NCBI GenBank assembly: GCA_036345935.2
Contig: JADWOT020001703.1
Span: 1-64,000 of the forward strand
Length of the DNA stretch: 64,000 bases
Reading direction: 5' to 3'
Origin: Taenia hydatigena
Lineage: Eukaryota; Platyhelminthes; Cestoda; Cyclophyllidea; Taeniidae
The notes under the pieces were generated by a model. The model had not been told where the DNA came from. It did no database searches and saw only the letters and a program-made list of their open reading frames with translations. The position numbers and the translations under genes are program-made. This document shows, in pieces, positions 47,970 through 57,789 of the stretch. Each line of letters starts with the position of its first letter. Positions within the stretch are counted from its first letter, which is position 1.

Positions 47970-49091
47970 TATAGATTCTAGGTCTGCGTCTTGAGCTGAG
48001 GGAGGCAAGAAACTTTTAACCAAGCAAATGGAGGAGACTATTGCCACAGATAGTTCCAAATTGAAATCCATCGACTGGAATAAAGTACAACGTCACTCAT
48101 ATTCGTACTCGCAGTGGCACATTCCAATATCTGATATATATGCTATTCAACAGGATATTGCAGAAAAAAAAATTTAGTGCAAGAAAACAATATGAAACAT
48201 AAAATGGAGTTACCATCACTGAAGACTTTGAAAAGAGGCGGTGATGTTTTGAATGCTGCATTCGATGCGACTTGGAAAAGGGATATGAGAAGGCCAAAAG
48301 CAGTGTTCCGAAAGCTTACTGCTGACAAAGCAGTAGAGATGAATGCCCTTATGGGCATGAATTGGTACGAAATGGCCAAAGAGTATATCCATTTCCGAAA
48401 TGAAGAATTACTGCAACAAGAAAAACTTAGAAAATACCTGGAACATATGCAGGTCTTGAAACATAAATGCAACAGCCCAAAGGAGAAACAAGCGTTATGA
48501 AGCGGAACGCAATGGTTGGAATAAATGCTTCCCTGTAATAATATATCGGTTACGCGGTTCTTGCACGACAACATAGATATCATGGAGTGCCGACGTGACA
48601 AAGCAGATGCGCTGTGTCTGTACGGCATGACTAATACGGGAAAGACCCTATCGGCTGGTTTAATTACAACACCTCTCGGAGTAAGTATCTATTTATTTCC
48701 AATGCATTACGGATTGCAACAATCACGCGTAGGGGAGATCAAAGGGCCTTTCAATTCGACAATCTTTAGCATAAAACAGTGACACGCGTTACGATGACCA
48801 CCAAAGACGATTTCAAATTACTACTGAGTAGCACCGACATTGAAGTTGATGCCAAATATGGTGCCAAAGAGTGGCTTGAAAGGATATCGAAAATAGTCAC
48901 AACTAATGAGGATCTGGGAGCACGACTGGCAAGCGCCGATGGAGAAGCATTACGGACCAGAATCGTGCAATACAATTTCACTTATCAAACATCGTCTTAT
49001 CTTGTTATGGGTAGCATAGAAGAACCCTCAAATCATTTATGTACTTGTCATTTATTAGAATTATTTAAAATTATGGATTTGTTTAAATAAA
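47970..49091 (+). pseudogene. Parvovirus NS1-like protein with SF3 helicase (NS1-B)
   Basis: An N-terminal frame reads across the inverted-repeat boundary (48043) with DSSKLKSIDWNKV and SQWHIPISDIYAIQQDIAEKK, then a stop. From 48177 a second frame of 107 codons is helical and charged (KRGGDVLNAAFDATW, LLQQEKLRKYLEHMQ). From 48525 comes the SF3 core: NISVTRFLHDNIDIM, an intact Walker A GMTNTGKTLSAG, then an intron-like 32 nt (48681-48712, GTAAGT but ending GG rather than AG), ATITRRGDQRAFQFDN, TMTTKDDFKLLL, motif C IVTTNEDLG and LRTRIVQYNF with the usual Arg after motif C. A stop and AATAAA lie at 49086-49091. This is the more complete of two NS1 copies; no HUH nuclease domain was identified upstream. 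Confidence 0.75.
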
Positions 49092-49138
49092 TAGGCCGTA
49101 TTAGTTGAAATACTATTGCTCTTTATTATATTACAAAA

Positions 49139-50107
49139 ATGGGCGACGATGATAAGGCCGAACCCATGTCAGAGGGTAAGGTCTTAGCACGGGAAACGAG
49201 AGACGTGAAAGCTGTAGGAGGAATGGAAAATAAAACTACAACAATGTCTACGCCTTCGATTTCATTTGGGAAATTATTAACGCTTGGCAATACAGGCCAC
49301 GCTGCAACTTCTCAATGCAATACCAGGTTCGTTTGAAGAAAATGCACAAGAAAATCGTTTCGCTGCTTTTGTACTAAGCACCACTTTTTGGTACCATTTA
49401 TTCAAAACATAATTTTAAAGCAAATGAAATTATGCTTAACCCCAAATGGAATTCCTCCTATCCTTTTATTTCATTTAGCAAAGCATGAATGAAGATAAGT
49501 CGACTTTTACCTTCTACGACACAGGCAGCAGGAGGGATAATTTCTGTCGATGAAGTCCAAATAGATAATTCACATTATATGCCAGTTGGAATTAGTAGAG
49601 GCGGTTTTCCGGAAGGATCACGTCCTACAACTGGACTTGACGCTCTTAAGACAATGCAACGTCGTGGTGGATATGAAGGTAATGGATATGCCAATCGTCA
49701 AGACCGTGGGACGGAGAGGAGAAGATCATCACGAAATTAACATTCCAAATCCACCAGTTCGATACTTCTATAAAACACCTACATTTGATACAGATTCATT
49801 TCATATCTTACCTCGAGATTTCGGATCAGTATCATGCATGGGAGATAAAAACGGAGCCTTTCAATTACCAGGACCAGATAATTGAATGGTTATTCTTCAA
49901 ATGCCTTTCCAAAAATGCTTTGCAACAAATGCTGCACTTGAATTTCTCTACGGGAATGTAATCGTGGATACGGAATTCGAAGCAATTCCCCATCCTGTGC
50001 ACGAGCATGTATTTACTGCAAAACACAAGGACTATATAACCAATAACAGCATTCAATTAAAAACTTACGAGAACACCATTGGTGGAAAAGCCTATGAAAC
50101 TGTATAA
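49139..50107 (+). pseudogene. Parvovirus-like capsid protein VP (VP-B)
   Basis: ATG 49139 opens a 65-codon N-terminal frame. After frame changes, the frame from 49489 carries VDEVQIDNSHYMPVGISRGG, and another from about 49660 to 50107 (one TGA at 49882) carries PNPPVRYFYKTPTFDTDSFH, LPRDFGSVSCMGDKNGAFQL and YGNVIVDTEFEAIPHP. The last three align in order with VP-A (40.6-41.4 kb). It lies downstream of NS1-B on the same strand, the usual NS-then-VP order of parvoviruses, and before the terminal hairpin. At least two frameshifts and one stop disable it. Confidence 0.55.
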
Positions 50108-50438
50108 TTCCAGGCTTTCATTAAATATAATTCATTACTATGCTTTCTGTTTTTGAAGAAGGACGCCTGGAATTGGTATACGAGGAAGTGAATAGGATCT
50201 GCACATGATCGTCATGGGTGACGTATATGCAAGATGATTTCTTTCTTAACTGTTGTCACTTTACAATTGCTGATGCGTAGTAGTGAACTCCGGACGAACT
50301 AACTTCTGGAATTCTTCTCTGGGGAAACGCAGCACTTGGAAGGTTATGTTGTGTAGCCAGGCTAAAAGAATTCTAAGCAAAATTACAATTTTACCCAGAA
50401 GGTGTCGCAATTTCCGATCCTTGGGCCACGTCTGCCAA

Positions 50439-50555
50439 TCAGATGGTGCTTTCCAATTCCTCTGTGCTAATGTTACGGGATAAGTCTTCAAAATCGGATT
50501 TGCATTCAGTAGAGCTTGCCCCATCGCTAAATAAGTCTTCCTGTGAGTGTGCCAT
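50439..50555 (-). pseudogene. First-exon module Y'' (parvovirus-like)
   Basis: Minus-strand ATG 50555 opens 38 codons, acidic and Ser/Thr-rich with an EDLFSDGASSTE segment, comparable with DLF-containing modules Y and Y'. A TATA box lies about 29-37 nt upstream and the terminal hairpin about 250 bp further out. It is shorter than Y and Y' (TGA instead of a donor). Confidence 0.45.
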
Positions 50556-50583
50556 ACATGAAGAAGTATTCCAGCTGTAGATC

Positions 50584-50592
50584 TATTTATAC
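50584..50592 (-). promoter_or_regulatory. TATA box of module Y''
   Basis: GTATAAATA on the minus strand, same word and same distance from the ATG as in Y'. A nearly perfect ATTGGTTAAA…TTTAACCAAT hairpin (about 50611-50631) lies about 20 nt further upstream. Confidence 0.6.
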
Positions 50593-50831
50593 ATTTTATT
50601 TGCACCGAGTTTATTGGTTAAAATTTAACCAATGAAATAGTGGTAGACAATATTAAGATGCTTTATTCAGTAAAAATGATTGATGGTCTATGTTGCTTTG
50701 TATTTTGGTACCTGGAGCTAATAACCTGTCTGCTTTTCAAGGCCATTCCTCAAATAATGCATGTTCAAGGTCGCATGCAGTCATTACTTATCGGGATCCC
50801 CCTTTTGTCACTAGTCATTGCAGCTAGTCAG

Positions 50832-51136
50832 CTTCCACTGCGAAGCTCTTTCCCACCTCCTACTCCCTCTTCCAGTTCGGAGGCCCTCTGAGTCATTCCA
50901 ATCCAGTTGGCTTGCGCGCGCTTGTGCGTGGAGGTAGGAGGGGGCGGAGAGACCGCACACTGGACTCCTCGTGGGAGTCCTCCCACCCCTCGCTACGTCC
51001 AGCACGCTAAGTCTCCCCCTTCCTCCCCTCCTACCTTCGCACGCAAGCGCACGTATGCCAACCGGTTTGGAATGACTCAGAGGGCCTCCAAACTGGAAGA
51101 AGGAGTAGGAAGTGGGCGAGAGTTTCGCAGTGGAAG
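50832..51136. repeat. Parvovirus-type terminal hairpin (ITR), 305 bp
   Basis: The two ends, beginning CTTCCACTGCGAA and ending TTCGCAGTGGAAG, are complementary for about 115-125 bp each with roughly 80-85% pairing, including an 18-bp run GGCCCTCTGAGTCATTCC. The centre holds smaller palindromes: GGACTCC-TCGTG-GGAGTCC and, overlapping it, GTGGGAG-TC-CTCCCAC. A long imperfect GC-rich palindrome with small internal palindromes is the architecture of parvoviral telomeres, which prime rolling-hairpin replication. It lies at the right edge of the viral cluster, beyond module Y''. Confidence 0.75.
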
Positions 51137-51249
51137 AATTTATTAGGGCAACCTTCTAAATTCGCGTACAAATTTCATATTTTGATATTCAGAGTCAATT
51201 GTTTCATATTTGCGTAATTCCATTTGCTATCTGCGAATGGCGTCCATTG

Positions 51250-51560
51250 GTGGCTTATAGTCTGCTGAATTTGGATCCATTGGTAACTGCTTTTGCTACT
51301 TTTGTGAGGTAGTCAACCATAACTAGGAGACATCGGGTTCTCCTTTTGGTTAGTGGTAGAGGACCCATAAGGTCTATACCCACTCCTTCGCCCAAAACTC
51401 CTGTAGGCATAGGCTGCAGGGGTGCGAATACTGTGGATTGAGGGTTCTTAATACTGCTGCAAGTAATGCAGACTTGGCAGAAGTCATACACGTCTGGGGA
51501 GAGAGAGGGTCACCAGTATCATTTGGTCGAGGCCTCCACCATCTTTTCATCGCCCGCATG
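51250..51560 (-). pseudogene. pol: Gypsy integrase, truncated
   Basis: CQVCITCSSIKNPQ is the end of the HHCC zinc-binding region, followed by GIDLMGPLPLTKRRTRCLLV and VDYLTKVAKAV around the first catalytic Asp, the usual start of the DDE core. The remainder of the core is missing. Confidence 0.8.
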
Positions 51561-51689
51561 GCCCAATTGTTCGTGCAACTCTTGAAGGACTATTCGCATC
51601 AGGGAACCTGAAACGACCAGACGCTTAGGAGAAGTGACGCCTTCTTGGTACCACAAGACCTCATCTTCCGGGGAGAGTTTGGACCATTG

Positions 51690-52115
51690 TTGTCATGTCT
51701 GCTTGGCTGCCATGCTGGATGATTTCATCTCTTTTGCCATGGGCTTGGATGAGGATGCCAGATACCTGTTGTACACCAGAGACGTGTGGAGATCCGTACT
51801 TTGTTTGTTTCTCCATAAAAATAGGGTTCCCACTACACCGCTATGCCTTTGCGCTGAGAGAGGTCTGCGGGGATATGCATCCACGTTACTATGCGAGTTC
51901 CCTCTTGTGTACTGCACAGTAAAGTCATATTGTTGCAGTTCCTCGTACCAGCGTGCAACAGAATGGTTGACCCCTTCATTGCTTTCGACCATGTCAGCGC
52001 TTGATGGTCTGTTCCCACTATGAACTGTCTCGCTATCAGGTAGTGCTTGAAGTGTCGCACCATTGTGTAGATTGCGAAAAGTTCAAGTTCTGTTGCACTC
52101 TTCTGCCTCATTTCT
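51690..52115 (-). pseudogene. pol: Gypsy RNase H domain
   Basis: ATELELFAIYTMVRHFKHYL and FIVGTDHQALTW are the hallmark RNase H segments (Glu and Asp active-site positions), then a frame change, then YDFTVQYTRGNSHSNVDAYP, matching the 'G-x-x-H-x-N-A-D-x-L-S-R' end of Gypsy RNase H with decay. Confidence 0.85.
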
Positions 52116-52339
52116 TGTTTATTCTGGCAGTAGCGTAGGCGTTGATGTGTTCTCTGCCATCTTTTTCTCTTTGCAAAAGTACACCACCCACGGCCACTTC
52201 ACTGGCGTCCGTGTCTAGTACAAAGGGTGGTGCGTCGGTCTCAAAGTTCGGTAAAGCCAGAATCGGAGCAAAGCAGAGCGTTTGCTTTAGTTCTGTGAAT
52301 GCTTCATCCTGTTCGTTCTCTTAACTGAAATTCTTTTTT

Positions 52340-53060
52340 GCCTACTTCTCGGTTAGATTGTGTAGGGAACCGGCGATCTTGGCAAAGCCTTGAACGAAAC
52401 GTCTGTAGTAGTTTGCCAAACCGAGGAAGCTGCAGACCTCCATCTGATTGGTTGGTGTTGGCCAAGTTCTCACTTGTATTGTACCATCTTCAGTGACCGC
52501 CATCCCATCTGACGAGACTTTGTGCCCCAGAAGGGTAACTGAACGACGAAGAAAGTGGTGCTTTATTGGATTCGCGAATGTCTCTACTGAAAAAATGGCG
52601 TCATCGAGGTAGATTATGCAATGTTTCGGAAAAAGCTTAATTGGTGCTGTCCGCACAAGGCGCTGGAAAGTGGCTGCGGCGCTGCAGAGTTCAAACGGCA
52701 TTGTCTGCAATTAATAAACCCCCTTGGGCACTATGAAAGCCGTCTGCTATTCATCTTTTTCCGCTGCTTCTACTTGCCAGCATTTGGATTGTAAGTCGAG
52801 TGTGGAGAACCACTTTGATCCATGCAGAAAATCCAAGGAGTCGCCAATATGAAGTAAGGGAAGCCCGTCCCTCTTAGGCATGGCATTTGGCTTTCTGTAA
52901 TCGATACACAGCTATATACTACCGTCACATTTCTTTACCAGTGCGATTGAGGAGGCCCATGGTGACTTGGATGGTTTTAAGACTTCATCCTTGATAATCC
53001 CTTCCACTAGATGGTTCACTTCGTCTAGGAGGAGCAGCGGTATGCATCAGGGTGTTTGCC
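52340..53060 (-). pseudogene. pol: Gypsy reverse transcriptase
   Basis: Segments in order: SPWASSIALVKKCDG, CIDYRKPNAMPKRDGLPLL, KWFSTLDLQSKCWQVE, MPFELCSAAATFQRL, the catalytic IIYLDD, and FLGLANYYRRFVQGFAKIA of the connection. Three in-frame stops lie before MPFEL. Confidence 0.9.
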
Positions 53061-53149
53061 GATTAGGCCTAACCTCGCTGGTGTCAATAGTGTTTGAGGA
53101 TATTTATTCGTCCGAGTTTTGCTCCCTGCCATGAGAATGAGTTCGGGTA

Positions 53150-53671
53150 CTAGCTAAGCAATGAGCGCTGTTCCTTTCTCTTGCTATCGGTGGTCTCTGT
53201 CAACCGGGAGCAAAGCTGATCTAAGTTGTTGAGGAGAACGCCCGCAGCCTCAAAAAGGAACACTACAGATTTCGTCTGCGTCCTTTTTGGAGAAGGTTTG
53301 GCTGGGATTGTTTCCATGTGCAGCTTGGTCGCAAATGTGCCTTCTGCGAAATTAATGGCCGCCTTGGTGTTACGAAGGAAGGTAATGCCCAAGTATCGCA
53401 TCTCAAACTAACTCAGGGCACATAATAAATTAGACTGTGTAGGTTTCTTTCCCAGTGAGACTTTTAACGACGTCTCTTGCTTTACCTTCATCGTTTTCCC
53501 CTCTGTTGAGAGAAGAATCGCAGAGGGAAGACCAGTGCGAAACTTGGTGTGGAGAACTTGGAACGCTTGAGAATTCACTAATGACTTGGCTGTGCCCGAT
53601 TCAAGAAGAAAAGTGCAGGGGCGTCCCTCTAGCTTGTCAGAGAATTGCACAAAGTGAAGGGAACCATGCAA
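53150..53671 (-). pseudogene. pol: Gypsy protease region
   Basis: CTFLLESGTAKSLVNSQAF corresponds to the aspartic protease motif, where the catalytic Asp of 'L-D-S/T-G-A' has become Glu. The following region to 53150 links it to reverse transcriptase. Confidence 0.65.
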
Positions 53672-53754
53672 GTGTAGGCAGGATAAGGAATATTGCGACT
53701 CACCTGCTTTTGGGGTGGGCGGTGATAAAGTCCAACGTGGACGTGTAGAATTCG

Positions 53755-54450
53755 GTCAGCGATTGGCCCTATAAAACGGTGATGTGAGAAGGAGTTTCTG
53801 ACGCTTCCTGGTCACTGTCTCGATCAACTGGCTGAGATCGATGGTCTTTATGGCGTATACTCTTGCTGCCATGGTCTGTGGTCGGAGTCCAGCTTTAAAT
53901 CTAACGGTCACCCAACTCTTCACCTTGTTGGTTGGACAGTCTCTGAATGCCCGTTCGGCTAAAATTTGCAAGCGCTCAGCGTACTTTGCACCGTTTTGCC
54001 TGGCTTTTGACCGCGGTGAAGGAAATCCCTAGCCATCGACTCCTCTTGCTGGTCGATCAAAGAGTTGAGCCAGTATCCCACAGAACTGGTCAAGGTAGCA
54101 GTCAGGTGAGCCTCCGGCATTAATTGCTGCTGAGAAAAGCTCTTGCAGAAGAGCGTGGAGGATCAGTGGGATTCTCTGCTGCTGTGGGTACAATGGATGT
54201 TGAATCTCAGGGAATCAATTTTGATCTTCAAAATGCATTCCTTCTTTGGAATGGGGAAGGCCCGCCAACGCTGTCGCTGGTGTAGAGGGTTCCTCCTCCT
54301 CCCTCTTACCACCCTTGTCATTAGAATTTCGAACACGCTTCGACGTCCTTATTGCGGGTACGAGAGAGGGCACAGAGAGATCTTGTAGGGGAGTTAAGGA
54401 CATGGGTAATACGTACTCCTGGGAGTCACCACGCCGCTCCGCAACCGGGA
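53755..54450 (-). pseudogene. gag: Gypsy Gag region
   Basis: A frame with AERAFRDCPTNKVKSWVTVRF and FKAGLRP resembles Gypsy Gag ('A-x-x-A-F-x-x…F-x-x-G-L-x-x'). A Ser/Glu-rich N-terminal frame precedes it. Zinc knuckles were not seen. Confidence 0.55.
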
Positions 54451-54459
54451 TCAAACTGT

Positions 54460-57400
54460 CGTTCCGTCTCTAGCCTACAAAGCACATTTAAAAAAAATAA
54501 CTATTACACTAGACATAAAGGCGCATTAAAATAACATTGCAAGAGTCATAAACTAATAAAATGTGCAATTTAATTAACAATGAAGCCTATTACAACGTAC
54601 TTTTGTTTGATTTGTTTTAGCAGTTTTGTTGACTTTTTTAAAGGAACTCAAATAGCTCTATCAACTCGAGCAAGTGACTGGCACAGCATCCGCAGCGCCA
54701 TCAGACTTTTAACGACCTTCAAAAGGAAAATCAGAAAAGGAAAATGTAAGGTTATAAATGTTACCTGCGACAAATAGAGGATACTGCGGGCGGTTCTTCC
54801 GCCTTTGACATTTAATTATGAACAGACGGAAAATATGGGGTAACTAGTTCGAAGTGTACAAACCAAAGCGCGATTTCAAGCTAATATGGGATGTGTTGAA
54901 TATCCAAAATTATAGAAGTATTTATGCGTGTGTGAATCTGAACAAGGATTCCATCTAAGACACTATCGTGGAAAGATACCGCACATAAGGACGCAATAAC
55001 AAAGCCCTTAGATAGGGTTAGTGGTCAACCGAGAGGCCAAGTAACGAACTGGTAAGCACTGGGCAGGGTACTAAAATATTGCAGAGGGCAAATGACGTTA
55101 TAGTGGACCCTACTGAACAGGCTTCCACTCTTCCTTTCAATATCTCAGGGACAATGGGTGTAAGAAATAGAAGAAAGTCTGAACAATATTCTGCCTTGGC
55201 AAGTTGAATATCGTGCCTATTGGTTGTGCAATATTTAAATTAATTTCGTAAATTAGAATGGCTAGGTAACCCAACACGTAATATGATTGGATTTCTAGTC
55301 CCAATTTCACCTCAAAGTCGTCACACGTGTGGTGAAGTTTAATAATTATTTGTGGTTGAAGAGAGCTAGGATTGAAGCCTCGTGTGGCTTAAATTGCGTG
55401 CATGCCTATACTTGAGGTCGTTGTGGTACTTGTGTGCATTTAGAAGGCTGAGGTTAGACCATGCTGCTTGTGAAGCACGGAGTCTGTAACTGTTGGCACA
55501 TCTGATGGGAGGTGTTGAAAACTGCTGCCAAACCAGATGACTGTAAACTACATCATAAGATGAGAAGGAGGAGGCATGCCCTCATTCAGCAGAAATCGGT
55601 ATCCGCGTGGTTTCTCTGGTAGCCAACGACGACGCATTAGACAGTGCCTGGTCTTTGGAAGTGAAAGTGAAGCCTAGACGTTCATTTGGGTAAAGGCCTG
55701 TGGGAAGGAGGACGGAGGTGATGTGGATGATAAGTTGCCATTGACGGTGCAAAGCTTGCTAACTGAGAAGCGTGATTTGTATAAGATTTTGCGAAATTCC
55801 TTTGAAGTCATTCCTGTAGGCGTAGCGTAGTATGCAGTTTGTGGTATTCCCTTCCTTCTTCTTCACAATGCATGCGGTAGTGTTACTTTCTCACTGCACT
55901 GGGCCAGCAAGCGTCCATTCCCTTTCCTCCTCGATGAGGAAGTATTGCTTCCTATTGCGGCTTATTTGGTCCTCCCCTACTTCCAAGATTAATAGGATGA
56001 TAATGTATGCATGCATGCATGCCTATTCAAACTACCATCGACACAATTCCCGCTACAGGAGGGTGAGACTTTAATTTCCGAAAAGCGTGTGGTTCAAACA
56101 ACCCAGTTCTGCCAGTAGCAGTGGTGTTTCGCCAAAAAGGGTTGCAGGAGGAGGAGGACAGGGCGATTACTGTCGCGACTCTATTATCCCATGCGATGTC
56201 TACCTGCTGACAGTCTCTTCTGCTAAAATGCTGTAGAGGTGGGATGTTATTGCTACTGAAGTGATGCTCAGTAGGTGTGTCACGTCGAGGTGGATATTTG
56301 ATGGGGCTTTGGCCAGCGTAAGGGAGATGCAAACAGACGGCGACCGCAGAAGGAGAACAAGGAGGAGAGAAAGGAGTAAAGAGGCATCCATATGCATCCA
56401 TTTTGTTAATAAAAGCACTCTGTCATATAATCATCAAGATGATGGTGTTGTTTCATAGGAAGACGTAGTAAAATCGCGGTCATTGACGAGTCGTGAGCAA
56501 GTCCCTAGAAGTAACCAGGAAGAATGAGAGACAGAAAGCACCCTTCTGCTTACTGCTGCTAAACCAATTTTCCTTTTTTTAGCAACTAATCGTGCGTGAT
56601 GCAGAGACAGAAGGTGGTAAGGAGGGGGAATCTACCTGTCCGACGATGAAATCGCTGCGCACTGACACACCCACCCACGGAAAGATCAACAAAAGCAGTG
56701 CGACCGTTTGCACTAGTCAATTAAACTAAGTAACAATGCACTTATTTCAAAGCCTTGTCGATTTCTTGTAGCTGATGAGTCGAATCTGACCCAACTTAAC
56801 AAAATGGACGTTGCTATCGCGCATGAACATGTCACACGCTTCTACGATACTTACCATAGTCTATTTTTTAGCAATAGCAACTGAAGACCTTAGGAGGTGA
56901 GGCAAATCCACTCAGAGGAAGTGATGAAGACATGGAAGTAGCCTAGCCATTAATAATGATGTCGTTTATTGTCTGAGTCTTTTGCCTCCCCCATACTCGA
57001 CAAGTTGTATGGACAGCAAATCGTTTAGCAACAGCAGTCCATGAATAAATTACCAAAGCTCATGGGCTGTGGCATAATAATATTGAATTGCAACATGCAT
57101 TCAAACGAAACAGGCACAGTAAGGAAATAACTGAGAGCATTAGTAAATTAGATGTACACGCGTTGTTTGTTTTAACGAAAGAGTTGCCTCACTAAAGAGG
57201 ATGCGTATGGTTTATAGTTTAGCAAATATTGTGATATGCATGTGTGCTAACTGTTGTTGATGGAGACATCATGTTGCTCCCTCTTATATCTCGTCCTGTT
57301 GCGCGTTTCCTATTTGCGAATTAAGTACTTTTAAATTCATAAGAAACGTGTGATTTTAATGCAACTAAAATTGCATTCGTCCAACATATCATTTCGCAGG

Positions 57401-57610
57401 TACAGATCCGTGCAAAGAGGGGCCTAGTATGCAATAGAGCATTGTCAAGCAATGATTAATGTAGGTTATACCTGTAGCGGAGCAGGCAGGATCCAGGTTT
57501 AGGTTTGAAGAAGAGTTGATTTTCGAGAGGAATGGGCAAAAACGCTGTTGACGAGTTTGGGATAAAACAGAAATATGACGAGATAAGAAAAATATTGCTA
57601 AATATAGATA
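54460..57610. other. Gene-free stretch
   Basis: No gene recognised. An ATGC tetranucleotide run (ATGCATGCATGCATGC) lies near 56005-56022. Open frames overlap on both strands (for example 56027-56401 minus, 56261-56458 plus) and have no motif. Confidence 0.45.
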
Positions 57611-57613
57611 CGC

Positions 57614-57787
57614 GTGCAAAAATTCAGAAGGGCCAAAGAAGAGGCCCAAGCAACCGGAGAAAGCATCTGCTATAAAGCTAGAGGACCATGGTCAGACCTC
57701 TACAACAATGAAGGACGATTTTTACGGTTGGATCCCGCATGACGAAATGTTAAAATCTGCAACCCTTATCAATATCAATTACCGGCA
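57614..57787 (+). pseudogene. rep: Solo cyclovirus-like Rep fragment (RepG)
   Basis: 174 bp match 45885-46073 (189 bp) of RepF with about six substitutions, one 14-base deletion across Walker B and one single-base deletion. Outside the deletions identity is about 96%. It lies 6.5 kb beyond the right edge of the viral cluster, past the Gypsy element, with no other viral sequence around it. The sharp edges and the closeness to RepF suggest a copy of the integrated sequence rather than an independent old infection. Confidence 0.85.
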
Positions 57788-57789
57788 GG

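Larger units (their letters stand above)
45107..48043 (+). repeat. Right arm of the 2.94-kb inverted repeat
   Basis: Reverse complement of 36465-39401 without indels. At its outer end (48043) an open frame related to the NS1 region continues across the boundary, whereas the left arm stops dead. The right arm therefore looks like the original context and the left arm like the copy. Confidence 0.9.
51250..54450 (-). mobile_element. Truncated Ty3/Gypsy LTR retrotransposon
   Basis: On the minus strand the order is Gag, protease, reverse transcriptase, RNase H, integrase, as in Ty3/Gypsy. Many stops and frameshifts make it dead. The integrase is cut off near 51250 after its DDE-core start, about 110 bp from the viral hairpin, and no 3' LTR is seen. 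No LTR is recognisable upstream of Gag either. Confidence 0.85.

Noticed and set aside
51634..52023. 129-codon plus-strand frame inside the Gypsy element
   Set aside because: Shadow of the minus-strand RNase H domain, which has recognisable motifs.
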